Translations under genes and position numbers: made by a program
Source of the DNA: Chrysogorgia sp. JL179-B06
Lineage: Eukaryota; Cnidaria; Anthozoa; Scleralcyonacea; Chrysogorgiidae
Assembly (NCBI GenBank): GCA_035772405.1
Contig: JAYKKM010000374.1
Location: 496,001 to 560,000, forward strand
Direction of reading: 5' to 3'
Length of the DNA: 64,000 bases
The notes under the pieces: model-generated
The model's database searches: none
Seen by the model: only the letters and a program-made list of their open reading frames with translations
What the model was told of the DNA's origin: nothing
Shown here: positions 31,660-63,285 of the stretch, one piece after another
Layout: each line of letters starts with the position of its first letter
How positions within the stretch are numbered: the stretch's first letter is position 1

Positions 31660-31925
31660 TCCCCGGGAAAATTTTGATTCCCTGAAAGTGTATTTCCTGC
31701 AATTTGAGGGCACTTTTCTCGTTTTTTTCAGCCGCGGCAGTGTGCGGGATTCGAATTTCTGTTAAAGTAACACAGATTTTCCAAAATTAGATCGCGTGGA
31801 TATCTCTCCCACGCATGGGGAATGCGTAGCACGACGGCAGAAGAGAAGGAAGGAAAAGTGCGATTAGCCACAAAACCAAATATATGCCTGGACCCAGGCC
31901 TCCAGCGGCCCGTACGACTATAGTT
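31660..31925 (+). repeat. Dispersed repeat, left member of an inverted pair
   Basis: AAGTGTATTTCCTGCAATTT, AACACAGATTTTCCAAA, GTGGATATCTCTCCC and TAGCCACAAAACCAAAT are all found in reverse at 38080-38385. The pair lies 6.1 kb apart and flanks the 3' end of the fibrinogen-domain gene and its minisatellite. Confidence 0.8.
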
Positions 31926-32294
31926 TAGCAAATTCTAAAAAACCCGTTTGAAACAGGTTTTTTCCCGCTCTTTTCACCTGCGATAATTTTAAATGTCTTT
32001 GAAGTCTTGTTTACAAGTTAAAATTGCAAAGAGAGAAGTTTGTTTTCTATAGAGTTGGATAATAAATATCTTATTCAGTGGCAGAACAGGGTATCTTCGA
32101 TGCAGGAGGACAAAACACGAAATTTACCGACAAAGTTCTTCTCGAGGATGAATTTACGGCAGTTTACGGTGACATATATAATTGCAGTTAGGTAAGCAAT
32201 ACGTACAGTGATGTATTAAACGGTTCACGGCAAAGCCGCAGCCATCTAGATGGGTCTGTTATATTTAGACATTTTTGAACAGAAACAGATTGAG

Positions 32295-32876
32295 GGATCA
32301 GCTGTCATTAATTCCACCCGGGAGAGAGGCAGAAGGAAAACTGAAAATTCTTGTTAAAGTTTCGTGACCCAACGAAATTTCCCTGGATGGTTTCATGACC
32401 CAACTATACATTTTGTTTTAGTTTCGTGCCCAGCACATCTTAAATTTTCAATTTTCATTCATATACCAACACACAGGAGTGCTGGGAACTGAGGGTAGTC
32501 TGCCATATTATAGAGCAAGGAAAACAATAAATTTTGTTTTCAGCCGGGTTTTCGCATTCCTGAACTCGTATGTCTCGAACAACTGAAATCCAAAATATAT
32601 ATACATGTAGATAATTTCTAGGGGTAAGGGGTTCAACTTTTCTTTTGGTGTGATATGGATATTTCTTGGACTTACATAGCGTATATCAATTCCTCATATT
32701 ATAAATATTTGTTTTCTTCGATTACTTTTGATACTAATCAAAAAGTTTCATGGCGCATCAAAGGTTTTCCAAATGTTTTCGTAGCCCCACCAACTTTTGA
32801 TTTATAGTTTCATGGCCCAGCACTTTTCCTTCTGCCCCCCCCCCCCTCCCCCTGGTGGAATTAATGACAGCTCCCT
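32295..32876. mobile_element. MITE with AGCTGTCATTAATTCCACC ends
   Basis: GCTGTCATTAATTCCACC with GGCAGAAGGAAAA at 32298-32340 is mirrored at 32818-32873, interrupted there by a 13-bp poly-C. The interior repeats TTTCGTGACCCAAC/TTTCATGGCCCAGC. About 580 bp, no transposase. Confidence 0.75.
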
Positions 32877-32879
32877 TAT

Positions 32880-33094
32880 ATAATGTAGCTAAAAACGCGT
32901 AAAGGGATTTATAGGTAACGCTAAAAGACTAGCCATTTTTTATCAGGTTTGAAATATTTAGTTGGTGCGAGTCGGTGATGTTAATACATGGGAAACTTGA
33001 GTTTGTATGTTGACCAACTGGATGAATAGATTGTGTACGGATGACATCATTACAATTGTCTATTGTTTGGTGTGACGTTAACAGCTGTGACTAG
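32880..33094. other. Unassigned stretch
   Basis: AT-rich; nothing recognised. Confidence 0.3.
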
Positions 33095-33242
33095 AAATAC
33101 GTGTACGCAACAACCCCTCGCCCGCCTTTTCTACCCCATCCCACCCCTAGAGTTTCTTTTCCCTATCTATGGTCCACAGTGTGGGCACTGTGTATTTGTA
33201 GTCTGTCGATAACAAATCGCAAAAGGCTGGTTCATCGTACGT
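33095..33242 (+). repeat. Direct repeat flanking the 3' UTR array (left copy)
   Basis: AACAACCCCTCGCC, GTCTGTCGATAACAAATCGC and TCATCGTACGTA match 37150-37275 (AATAACCCCTCGCC, AGATAACAAATCGC, TAGTCGTACGTAG) in the same orientation. Confidence 0.65.
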
Positions 33243-36200
33243 AACTAAAACAAATTATCAAGTTTAGAAACTAGATTAATAACAAAGAGAAATGGAAAGT
33301 TTATATATAACGACATTTGGATGTAAACTAAAATACCAGTTCCAACTAAAACAAATTATCAAGTTTAGATACTAGATTAATAATAAAAATAAATGGAAAG
33401 TTTATAATAACGACATTTGGATGTAAACTAAAATACCAGTTTCAACTAAAACAAATTATCAAGTTTAGACACTAGATTAATAACAAAAAGAAATGGTAAG
33501 TTTATAATAACAACATTTGGATGTAAACTAAAATACCAGTTCCAACTAAAACAAATTATCAAGTTTAGATACTAGATTAATAACAAAAAGAAATGAAAAG
33601 TTTATAATACATGTAACAACATTTGGATGTAAACTAAAATACCAGTTCCAACTAAAACAAATTATCAAGTTTAGATACTAGATTAATAACAAAAAGAAAT
33701 GAAAAGTTTATAATAACGATATTTGGATATAAACTAAAATACCAGTTCTAACTAAAACAAATTATCAAGTTTAGACACTAGATTAATAACAAAAAGAAAT
33801 GGAAAGTTTATAATAACGACATTTGGATGTAAACTAAAATACCAGTTCCAACTAAAACAAATTATCAAGTTTAGATACTAGATTAAAAACAAAAAGAAAT
33901 GGAAAGTTTATATATAACGACATTTGGATGTAAACTAAAATACCAGTTCCAACTAAAACAAATTATCAAGTTTAGACACTAGATTAATAACAAAAAGAAA
34001 TGAAAAGTTTATAATAACGACATTTGGATGTAAACTAAAATACCAGTTCCAACTAAAACAAATTATCAAGTTTAGACACTAGATTAATAACAAAAAGAAA
34101 TGGAAAGTTTATATATAACGACATTTGGATGTAAACTAAAATACCAGTTCCAACTAAAACAAATTATCAAGTTTAGACACTAGATTAATAACAAAAAGAA
34201 ATGAAAAGTTTATAATAACGACATTTGGATGTAAACTAAAATACCAGTTCCAACTAAAACAAATTATCAAGTTTAGATACTAGATTAATAATAAAAATAA
34301 ATGGAAAGTTTATAATAACGACATTTGGATGTAAACTAAAATACCAGTTCTAACTAAAACAAATAATCAAGTTTAGACACTAGATTAATAATAAAAATAA
34401 ATGGAAAGTTTATAATAACGACATTTGGATGTAAACTAAAATACCAGTTCTAACTAAAACAAATTATCAAGTTTAGACACTAGATTAATAACAAAAAGAA
34501 ATGGAAAGTTTATAATAACAACATTTGGATGTAAACTAAAATACCAGTTCCAACTAAAACAAATTATCAAGTTTAGAGACTAGATTAATAATAAAAAGAA
34601 ATGAAAAGTTTATAATAACGACATTTGGATGTAAACTAAAATACCAGTTCTAACTAAAACAAATTATCAAGTTTAGACACTAGATTAATAACAAAAAGAA
34701 ATGGAAAGTTTATATATAACGACATTTGGATGTAAACTAAAATACCAGTTCTAACTAAAACAAATTATCAAGTTTAGACACTAGATTAATAACAAAAAGA
34801 AATGAAAAGTTTATAATAACGACATTTGGATGTAAACTAAAATACCAGTTCCAACTAAAACAAATTATCAAGTTTAGATACTAGATTAATAATAAAGAGA
34901 AATGAAAAGTTTATAATAACGACATTTGGATGTAAACTAAAATACCAGTTCCAACTAAAACAAATTATCAAGTTTAGAGACTAGATTAATAATAAAAAGA
35001 AATGAAAAGTTTATAATAACGACATTTGGATGTAAACTAAAATACCAGTTCCAACTAAAACAAATTATCAAGTTTAGAGACTAGATTAATAATAAAAAGA
35101 AATGAAAAGTTTTATAATAACGACATTTGGATGTAAACTAAAATACCAGTTCTAACTAAAACAAATTATCAAGTTTAGACACTAGATTAATAACAAAAAG
35201 AAATGGAAAGTTTATATATAACGACATTTGGATGTAAACTAAAATACCAGTTCTAACTAAAACAAATTATCAAGTTTAGATACTAGATTAATAACAAAAA
35301 GAAATGGAAAGTTTATATATAACGACATTTGGATGTAAACTAAAATACCAGTTCCAACTAAAACAAATTATCAAGTTTAGAGACTAGATTAATAACAAAA
35401 AGAAATGAAAAGTTTATAATAACGACATTTGGATGTAAACTAAAATACCAGTTCTAACTAAAACAAATTATCAAGTTTAGACACTAGATTAATAACAAAA
35501 AGAAATGGAAAGTTTATATATAACGACATTTGGATGTAAACTAAAATACCAGTTCTAACTAAAACAAATTATCAAGTTTAGACACTAGATTAATAACAAA
35601 AAGAAATGAAAAGTTTATAATAACGACATTTGGATGTAAACTAAAATACCAGTTCCAACTAAAACAAATTATCAAGTTTAGATACTAGATTAATAATAAA
35701 AATAAATGGAAAGTTTATACTAAAATACCAGTTCTAACTAAAATAAATAATCAAGTTTAGAGACTAGATTAATAACAAAAAGAAATGAAAAGTTTATAAT
35801 AACGACATTTGGATGTAAACTAAAATACCAGTTCTAGCTAAAACAAATTATCAAGTTTAGACACTAGATTAATAACAAAAAGAAATGAAAAGTTTATAAT
35901 AACGACATTTGGATGTAAACTAAAATACCAGTTCAACTAAAACAAATTATCAAGTTTAGACACTAGATTAATAACAAAAAGAAATGAAAAGTTTATAATA
36001 ACGACATTTGGATGTAAACTAAAATACCAGTTCCAACTAAAACAAATTATCAAGTTTAGACACTAGATTAATAACAAAAAGAAATGAAAAGTTTATAATA
36101 ACGACATTTGGATGTAAACTAAAATACCAGTTCCAACTAAAACAAATTATCAAGTTTAGATACTAGATTAATAATAAAAATAAATGGAAAGTTTATAATA

Positions 36201-36490
36201 ACGACATTTGGATGTAAACTAAAATACCAGTTCCAACTAAAACAAATTATCAAGTTTAGATACTAGATTAATAATAAAAATAAATGGAAAGTTTATAATA
36301 ACGACATTTGGATGTAAACTAAAATACCAGTTCTAACTAAAACAAATTATCAAGTTTAGACACTAGATTAATAACAAAGAGAAATGAAAAGTTTATAATC
36401 ACGACATTTGGATGTAAACTAAAATACCAGTTCCAACTAAAACAAATTATCAAGTTTAGATATTAGATTAATAATAAAGAGAAATGAGTT
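33243..36490 (-). repeat. 100-bp minisatellite, ~32 copies, related to a 3' UTR
   Basis: An exact 100-bp unit (AACTAAAACAAATTATCAAG ... AAACTAAAATACCAGTTCC) repeats about 32 times, with few substitutions and one deleted copy near 35716. On the gene's sense strand the unit reads TTTTAGTTGGAAC then TATTTTAGTTTACATCCAAA and TGTCGTTATTATAAA. The true 3' end of the fibrinogen-domain gene reads TTTTTAGTTGGAATATTTTA, TTTTACATCCGAACGTCGTT right at its stop codon, so the array looks like an amplified copy of that 3' UTR. Confidence 0.95.
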
Positions 36491-36598
36491 TCTGTAACTT
36501 ATGTTGACAACATTGACAATGATAAGGACAAATGTAGGATCCTTGTTTTCAATCTTTTGCAAAATAACGACGTTCGGATGTAAAATAAAATATTCCAA
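36491..36598 (-). other. 3' UTR of the fibrinogen-domain gene
   Basis: Single-copy sequence between the stop codon and the array, resembling a diverged unit (ACATCCGAACGTCGTTATTT). No AATAAA on the sense strand is seen before the array; TATTTTATTTTAC is the nearest AT-rich stretch. Confidence 0.45.
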
Positions 36599-55921
<19,323 letters not shown>

Positions 55922-56189
55922 CTATAATTAAAAAGGACCGAGAAACGTAATGTATGCAATCGTGTTGTAAAAACTCAATTGCTCTACAAAACTTTTTCAA
56001 AAACAAGATTCTTAAATGTCGACCCAAAAACCAAAATAATGAATCGTTTTTATTCCCTGCAATAGTAATCTCAACGCCGTCCTCGTTCTGTTTACAACGC
56101 CACAGAGCATTTTCACGCCTTTAGCCACGACGGTAACTCGCGGAGAGATGTTCCTTAAGACTGACGTATAAGCTTAAATACAGACACTA

Positions 56190-56600
56190 CACTCTAAAAA
56201 ATAAGGTGTGTAAATTAGCACACCTTTTCTGTCCAAAAAACTACACACCTTAAGATGGGTTAAACAACACACCTTAAGGTGTGTTTCTGACTTGTCCAAA
56301 AAACAACACACCTTAAGGTGTGTTCTATGAAAAGGTGTGTTAACTAACACACCTTGGTGTGTTATCTAACACACCTAGGTGTGTTATCTAACACACCTTG
56401 GTGTGTTATATAACACACCATAAGGTGTGTTATCTCACACACCTTGAGGTGTGTTATCGGTAACACACCTTAAGGTGTGTTATTGGTAACACACCTTAGG
56501 TTGTGTTATCTAACACGCCTTAAGGTGTGTTATCTAACAAAGCTTTGATGTTATCTAAATTCTAAACACAGCTTAAGTTGTGTTAGATACCACAGCTAAA
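56190..56600. repeat. Self-complementary AAGGTGTGTTA minisatellite
   Basis: About 16 alternations of TAACACACCTT and AAGGTGTGTTA, so each ~25-bp unit (ACACACCTTAAGGTGTGT) is itself a palindrome. The left flank CTCTAAAAAATAAGGTGTGT looks like an element terminus. Confidence 0.93.
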
Positions 56601-56609
56601 CATTAACAA

Positions 56610-57425
56610 ATCATTTAAACAGTGGTGGATCCAGGCCGAGTAGCCGAGCACACCGAACCCAGCACTGCCCAGCAGCGTGCTGTCGTGACAGTGCACCTAG
56701 TAGTTTCTTGGTTACAATAATACAATTTACAGATATTGAATAAATAGTATAAATATCTTTCAATCTTTGTGCCTGATTAAATTTAAAATATATTTGTCCA
56801 ATTGTCCCAATATTGTTATGACAGCAAACATGCGTTATTTGTTGCCAAACTCGCTTGAAATGATGTAATCATTGTAATCATGTAATGATCAGTTGATCAC
56901 ATGTTTTGATGTTAAACCATTTAACCATGCACATAGCAAAACTCATGCTTTTTCACATTTGAATATTTGATTGGTTTTTTAATTTCTATTTTCATTATCG
57001 AATACTTATAATGTTAGACGTTTACAGCAAAATTAAGAATTTGCTTTATTCAATTATAGTATCAAACTAAATTAATTATTAATATTGAGTATTTTGAACT
57101 AGTGCTGCCTTGAATTCCAAATCTTAAGTTGGTCTAAGACTGATAACAAGTTTTGAATACCGCAAACATTTAATTTTTTGCACCCCCCTTGACCAAGGCC
57201 AACAGGGGTGTACACCCCTGTCCACCCCGCATATAAATCCACCACTGCATTTAAAGAGAAATACTCATGCAATAAACAAGTAGTTTGGACATACTGTACT
57301 GTAACTGGTATATTTCTAATAAAACGCAATTGGTTTTACATTACACAAATAATTAGCAAATATTAATGTATAAATATCAAATAGTTTTAAGGATCAGTCT
57401 AATGTCACAAATTAACCTTAAAGCG
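56610..57425. other. AT-rich stretch with two GCAGTGGTGGAT repeat ends
   Basis: CAGTGGTGGATCCAGG at 56622 and its reverse, ATAAATCCACCACTGC at 57233, face each other about 625 bp apart with GGGGTGTACACCCC near 57205. This looks like a MITE with diverged ends. No exon seen. Confidence 0.5.
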
Positions 57426-57429
57426 AGGT

Positions 57430-57985
57430 ATTAAAGTGGCCCAAAACTGATACCATAACCACGCAAACTAACCACGGACCACATCCACTTTATAGTAGAT
57501 TACACCAAGTCCTCAATATATGTTGTATATTAGTATTATCAGTATATTAGGGTTATTTTTGAGGTTTCCTTTACTTAAACAGGTTTGCGAAACAAAACAA
57601 CAAATTGCCTAACAAGGTGGATAATAATAACCAACCCCAAAACAACCCGCCACCTTACGAGTTTTCTATTTAGGTTAGGGTTTCTACTGCCGGTTAGAAA
57701 ACTTGCGTTAGGCAGGGGGTTAGGATCTTTGTTGTTTTGGGGTCGATTATTATTATCCACCTCATTAGGCAAATTGTTGTTTCGTTTCGCAAACCCATGT
57801 TTAAGTACAAGAAACCTCAAAAATAACACTAATACTGATAATACTAATACACTAACTGTAATTACTATAACATTATAAATCACTACAACACATATTAAGG
57901 ACTTGGTGTAATCTACTATAAAGTGGATGTGGTCCGTGGTTAGTTTGCGTGGTTATGGTATCAGTTTTGGGCCACTTTAATACCT
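57430..57985. mobile_element. Foldback element, 220-260-bp arms
   Basis: AGGTATTAAAGTGGCCCAAA and its mirror open arms 57425-57650 and 57720-57985 (shared TGATACCATAACCACGCAAA, ACATCCACTTTATAGTAGAT, CTTAAACA-GGTTTGCGAAAC, GGTGGATAATAATAA). The loop has GGTTAGGGTT and GGGGGTTAGGATC. A fragment of one arm is at 6085-6160. Confidence 0.9.
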
Positions 57986-58104
57986 CTTAAAGCAGGTAAA
58001 TTTATATAATAGAATAGATATAAATATATATATATACAGTACTGTATAAACATTATATTGACAGCTATATAATTATAATAGAGTGAATATAAAATAATAC
58101 AAAT

Positions 58105-58215
58105 ACTCAACAATTATTGGACGAGGTTGAGCGCGATAAATAGTGATTTGTCAGTGGCGAGTAGATCTGCGAGCCACTGACAAATCACCATATTTTGAGA
58201 TAACCGAGTTCAATA
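58105..58215. mobile_element. Short foldback, CAACAATTATTGGACGAGG ends
   Basis: ACAATTATTGGACGAGGTTG pairs with GAGTTCAATAATTGTT, and GTGATTTGTCAGTGGC pairs with GCCACTGACAAATCACC across GAGTAGATCTGC. A ~110-bp palindrome. Confidence 0.85.
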
Positions 58216-58327
58216 ATTGTTTTATCATTCAATCTATTTGTTGTGAAATACATTTACATGTAGGACCATTTTAGTTACATTTTTCATGTTTTCACTGTTT
58301 GTTTTTGGTCTACTAAACAGGACAAGT

Positions 58328-58500
58328 TAGATTATCATTCACTTCGTTTCTATATCCTGAATTTTGATTGGTTAGTTTACCTGCAAATAACTCAGATGAC
58401 TCAAAATGCTCAGAAAATTATTTGCAGTAAGACGTTATTTGCAGGTAAACTAACCAATCAAAATTCAGGATAGAAACGAAGTCAATGATAATCTAAAAGG
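58328..58500. mobile_element. Foldback element, 63-bp arms
   Basis: TTAGATTATCATTCACTTCG, CCTGAATTTTGATTGGTTAG and TTTACCTGCAAATAAC are repeated in reverse at 58431-58497. The loop is about 45 bp. Confidence 0.92.
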
Positions 58501-58529
58501 TTGGTGTAATTCCAAACTACTGTATATAC

Positions 58530-58538
58530 TATATATTG

Positions 58539-58582
<44 letters not shown>
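58530..58582. repeat. (AT)n microsatellite
   Basis: About 40 bp of pure AT after TATATTGTATATT. Confidence 0.9.
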
Positions 58583-58585
<3 letters not shown>

Positions 58586-58604
58586 ATAAATAATACCAGT
58601 TTAC

Positions 58605-58886
58605 CCTATTTTGCACAGTTTGCAATTGTTTATTCCATCTTACTTCTGAGTGCTGCCATGAAGGTGCAAATAGAGCATTCCAGTAGAATGTGTTGAGGAA
58701 ATGATAGGATCCCCATCATGCATAATAAACATAAATCAGATCCACCAATGCTTTATTTGAACATTCCATGAATGTCGGATCCTCCCCAGTAATAAAGACT
58801 TGTTGAATGTCCTCCAATGATCCAATACATGTAATTTTAAACTGTATCAGCTTGTCTTTAAGAATGTTCTCTACATTTGTAGATGA
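58605..58886 (-). pseudogene. Candidate exon with an in-frame TGA
   Basis: Acceptor TCTTTACAG, 94 codons, donor AATAGG/GTAAAC. It reads SSTNVENILKDKLIQFKITC, GEDPTFMECSNKALVDLIYV, then YYA-TGA-WGSYHFLNTFYWN and a Trp-rich end. The general pattern (charged helix, short beta pair, ALVDLI.VYY) recalls an uncharacterised family common in cnidarians, from memory. The single TGA makes it a broken copy unless the base is an error. It joins in phase to 62524-62605. Confidence 0.35.
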
Positions 58887-58889
58887 CTG

Positions 58890-59689
58890 TAAAGAGAAAT
58901 TATAATATATATTATATTCATACAGGTTATATTAATAATTCATGAGCTAATTATCCAATAATAAAGACCCATCTAGCCACAGGATTGCATTTGGATAACT
59001 AAGTCAAACACCGTGTCTCAGAACACTAAAATATCCTAATTACGTATGCCGATCAAATGTATTGTAGTGTTCAACTATTAAACATAACCCTCCCATGAGA
59101 GAATATCATCCAATCAAATATAACCTACACTTGTGTTAATTTGGGAAGCTATTTAAACAACTCCAGCTCGTGTCCCACCGGGATATCGAAACACCCGAAA
59201 ACAATTAACAAAAACACTCGCACTACGCGCTCGTGTTTTCATACATTGTTTTCTCGTGTCTGGATATCCCGGTGAAAACACTCGCTGTCGTTGTTCAAAT
59301 ATTACGTGAATGATTGTCACTATTTGTGATATGATTGTCACCATTAAATAGTGGTGTTGGTCATGTGGCTTTCACTTTGGTATGGCCAGGTTCACTTGGC
59401 AGTTGCCCATCCCGTCTGATGCTACTGGTTATATCTATAACAAGCCTGCAATTCACCACCCCCTGTAATTCATGGTGTGTATTGATCATACTTCATAGAC
59501 TTTCGAACAACTTATAACAACTACAAGGATAATAAGCTTAACTGCTTCTGAAAAACAACATTAAAATGTTTAGGCACATCTAGCATTGACAACTAAGTGA
59601 ATAAATTAAATTTAACTGATTAATAAATTATTTAATAAATTTATTTATAAAGATGATTTAATAAATTAAATTTAACGTACAGTAAGATG
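58890..59689. repeat. Unassigned sequence with GGGATATC foldback
   Basis: 59172-59275 is a palindromic element: CCACCGGGATATCGAAACAC pairs with TGTCTGGATATCCCGGTG, with GAAAACAAT inside. The remainder is AT-rich without gene signal. Confidence 0.6.
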
Positions 59690-60400
59690 AAATGTTGTTT
59701 ACCGTTCCTTAATATATTTTCTAGTTCCAGAGTTATAAAGATTTAAAGATGTCAAAATCAAGGGAAAATACAGAACAAACAAATTGCTGATTCAGCACAA
59801 CTTTATGACGTCATATTGTTTGAATGTTAGTTTGGTGAATGTTTAAATTAACTATAGCTCAGTTACTAAATGCCAGAATTAAATGAACCTTTACACACAG
59901 ATAGTGAAAGATGAAACACAGTTGATAATGTCACTGATTTTGTTGTCAAGGTAACACTGTTGTACCCAGGCCCCTTGCACGGATTTTATAAATCACAATG
60001 TATTTATCACTGGGTGTATAATTTTCAAATTATTATAGTATAAATTTATTTTAGGCATGCATAGGTATGACAAGCACACGTCTGATATTATTTTATTCTT
60101 ATCAAGACAGAGTATGGTGTTTTATAAAATCCGTGCAAGGGGCCTGGGTACAACAGTGTTACCTTGACAACAAAATTAGTGACATTATCAACTGTGTTTC
60201 ATCTTTCACTATCTGTGTGCAAAGGTTCATTTGATTCTGACATATATTCAAACAATATGATGTCATACTCATAAATTTGTGCTGAATCAGCAATTTCTTT
60301 GTGCCATATTTTCCCTTGATTTTGACGTCTTTAAATCTTTATAACTCTGGAACTAGAAAATATATCAAGGAACGGTAAACAGCATTTTGGTAAAAACATT
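59690..60400. mobile_element. Foldback element, ~300-bp arms
   Basis: TTTACCGTTCCTTAATATATTTTC and its mirror at 60360-60385 open arms up to the loop near 60005-60110 (shared GCTGATTCAGCACAA, GTGAAAGATGAAACACAGTT, TTGTACCCAGGCCCCTTGCA). Non-coding. Confidence 0.92.
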
Positions 60401-60607
60401 TAGTTGAAACTCTAATTTTATCTTGATTAGATTTCAGTGACATTGTATTTTATCTATAGTAAGAACGCTGTCAAACATAGTTATTGACATTTCTGACTAT
60501 TCATTCTGTTGTAATTATTCTAATTAGTTATTTTATACGTCCTCATTCTATTTATCATATTATAACCTTTATAATATATTGTACTTAAGGCCAAATAAAA
60601 AAAAATT

Positions 60608-60985
60608 GTGTAGTTCCGGTTACCCGACCGACCCTAGTTCAGCTCGCCCGTCCCTGTAAATTTTGTGACATATTTTTGCACCAAATGACTATTAGCCATA
60701 AAAAGGGTAGGTTTTATAGTTTTTACATAGACTTTAATGATAAAATAAGTTTTACCCTGGTAAAAAGCATAAATAAGATCACTACGTGACCTGCCACCGT
60801 CGCTGGCTTTGTAACAATCGCCATTTTGCGAAATTAGTTCCCAGGCCATCATTCTTGCACAACAATATAATGGAACAAGATGATGGCCTGTGTGGCAATA
60901 GACCAAAAACTTTTCTCAAAAATAATAAAATCCCGACCTACCTACCCTAATTTTTTTCAAGATGCAACCGGAACCACATAATTTT
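60608..60985. mobile_element. MITE-like element with GTTCCGGTT ends
   Basis: GTAGTTCCGGTTACCCGACC at the left and, in reverse, GTGGTTCCGGTTGCATC at the right. The ~370-bp interior is non-coding; the minus open frame at 60634-60906 has no domain. Confidence 0.65.
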
Positions 60986-61062
60986 AATTTACTTTTAATT
61001 TATTTATTTTTAATTAATAATTTACTTGGCCTAATTTCCTAGAATAAGTAATTATGTTATAT

Positions 61063-61664
61063 ACCGTAGAATCTTGAAAGTAACCGACCACCGAAAGTAG
61101 CGGCCCCTTTGAAAGTAGCCACTTTTTTAAACAATTACTACGAACACCCGAAAGTAGCTGCCCCTCTTAAAGTAACTGCCATCCCCTGAAAGTAGCTGCC
61201 CCTCCGATCTTAAAGTAATGCCCATGCCACCCCCCCCCCCCCCCCGAAAGTAGCCATAACTATTGTATAAATAAGTTGTAACATCTGTTTAACAATGTAT
61301 TTTGAATGGCATGGATTAAAACATGTATAAAACTATATCAAATATTCAGGAATTTCAGACAGTAGTTATAAGTTTGTCTTTGTCATCGTTCAGACGTCCT
61401 GTTCCATTTCCGTTCGGTATCTGCATATTCAGTATCGAGTACGGTAAATTATTAGCATTAGAAATTAAGTAACAACTCTTATATAATTTAATCAAAATAA
61501 AACAAAACTTTGAAACATTGTGCAAAATGTATAGTAGTGGTTAAAACTTGGCCGATGCTAAAAATAACAACCCAAAAGTAACCGCCCCTCAGAAAGTAGC
61601 CGCCTTAGAGGTCACTAATTTCGAAAGTAGCTGCCCCGGTTACTTTCGAGATTCTACGGTATTA
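61063..61664. mobile_element. MITE with TACCGTAGAATCTTGAAAGT ends
   Basis: The left end and its mirror (CTTTCGAGATTCTACGGTA) are 25-bp inverted repeats with TA at the edges. Tandem GAAAGTAGC(C/T)GCCCC motifs line both subterminal zones, likely binding sites. A poly-C run lies at 61231-61247. Confidence 0.88.
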
Positions 61665-61891
61665 TTACATCCATTTCTTGTACCGGTAATTAGATATTAG
61701 TCTTCAATAGATGAAGAGCCTTCCATGAGGGATACTATGCTATTGAATAACCAATTTTTATTATTATTATTGTTATTATTATTAATTAGCATAAGAAAAT
61801 CTAATAGGAGATAAGTCAGGATCACTTTGAATTTTTATAAGAGAAAATTGTGGCTATATTAATGAAAATAAAATTACATTGTACCAGTATA

Positions 61892-62350
61892 CAGTGGCGC
61901 TTAATAGTTTTGTAACTCTTTCGTGCGTGTAAAGTGCATGGAGTCTCAGTGTACATGCAGAGCGATTACACGTACAAGATTGTGTACTGCGCTCCAAAAC
62001 TACACAGACTACACAAAGCTAATTGAGGCATAATACTCATTGTGATGTGTTTTCATTGAGGCATAATAAATTCTTTCATTTTGATTTGCACAAATTCGAT
62101 GTCAACATGAAAGAATTCACCATGCCTCTATAGACACTATCAGATATCTATTTCTCACCTTTTGAATATTAAGCCCTGCTCGCTACTGGTACATGCAAGA
62201 AACTTGGTATAGTGCGTCTACATGTTATACACAAAGCTTTGTGTATTTTTGGTGTAATTACATGAAGATTGGGTGTAAAAATGCTGCGTGTACACGAAGA
62301 TTACACGCAATTTAGTCCACGAAGGTGTTACAAAACTTTTAAGCATCACT
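61892..62350. mobile_element. MITE with CAGTGGCGCTTAATAGTTTT ends
   Basis: CAGTGGCGCTTAATAGTTTTG pairs with CAAAACTTTTAAGCATCACT at the other end, with TA at both borders, so a Tc1/mariner-type derivative is likely. Internally GTGTAATTACA and ACGTACAAGATT are AT-rich and non-coding. Confidence 0.8.
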
Positions 62351-62359
62351 AGTTTGAAG

Positions 62360-63095
62360 ATATGAATTTTATCTTCTTGTGACATTGTGGTGAAAATAAT
62401 ATTTTACTCAATTGCTTTGCTAATTTGTAAAATACTGTTTTTACCACACAAAGATAAAACCATATACATAATTGCATCACCATTTAACATCATATATGTA
62501 TGTATAATTAAACTCTGACCTACCCAATACTTTGAAGGATTACTGTCCATCAACTCTGGGAATTTTTTGCAAGTACGCAATGTGCCATTCTTTTGTAGTC
62601 CCCTTGCTTAGGGTGGCCCATAGAAGAATGATCCAATATCCACAATAAGATGTTTTCTCACTGGTAAGACACTGATACACTGGAGAAAGTATAGGATGAT
62701 ACGTACACGGAAGAAAGTATAGGATTGGTTGTGTGTGGAGTTGAATATAAAGGCTGGTTAAAGATATTTATGTCACTATTATATGCCAGTCAGTTGGATG
62801 GTGTTAATTCCATGAAGGTCTGTAACTCCTCAACATCAACTATCTAAAACATAAAAATCTCAAAATTAACAATAATTTATAAACAAAATACAGAAACCGC
62901 AAATGACCTGCTACAATGAGCACACATTTTCTATTTAACAATTTACAATTATACAATCACGTGACTTATATATGCATTTCCATTGGTTCTTGCCCATGAT
63001 CTATTGAAGGACAGATACATGGATGGCATCAAATCATGTCAGCAGCTATGTTTTTCTTTTTTCGTGCCCCAAACCTTTGGGGTTGTTTTTGATTG
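62360..63095. other. AT-rich stretch with one weak exon
   Basis: 62524-62605 on the minus strand reads LQKNGTLRTCKKFPELMDSN and PSKYW up to a donor TGG/GTAGGT, joining in phase to 58886. The acceptor is not clear. Otherwise nothing recognised. Confidence 0.3.
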
Positions 63096-63099
63096 TATA

Positions 63100-63285
63100 A
63101 AACAAATAGATTCCATTTTTTGTTGTCTGTTCAGTTATAGATACATAGAGGTAAGAACATCAGTGACCCACTCGACTCTGTAGCTCGTGGGCCACTTTTT
63201 TTGTTCTTACAGGTACTACGTTCTGACATCATCTGTGCATCTATAACTGAACAGACAGTGGCAAAATGGAATCTATTTGTCAATT
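63100..63285. mobile_element. Foldback element
   Basis: AAATAGATTCCATTTTTTG, TCTGTTCAGTTATAGAT and AGGTAAGAACA pair with their reverse copies at 63205-63285. Short loop with GACCCACTCGACTCTG. Confidence 0.85.

Noticed and set aside
33243..36490. CRISPR-like array
   Set aside because: Units are contiguous with no unique spacers, and the context is a eukaryotic gene; the same holds for the arrays at 3150, 26745, 49196, 53165 and 54320.
57575..57883. Overlapping 97-102-codon frames on both strands
   Set aside because: They span the two arms and loop of a palindromic element, which explains the similar open frames on opposite strands.
58700..58730. Selenocysteine codon at the in-frame TGA
   Set aside because: No SECIS-like element was identified downstream and the exon itself is only weakly supported.
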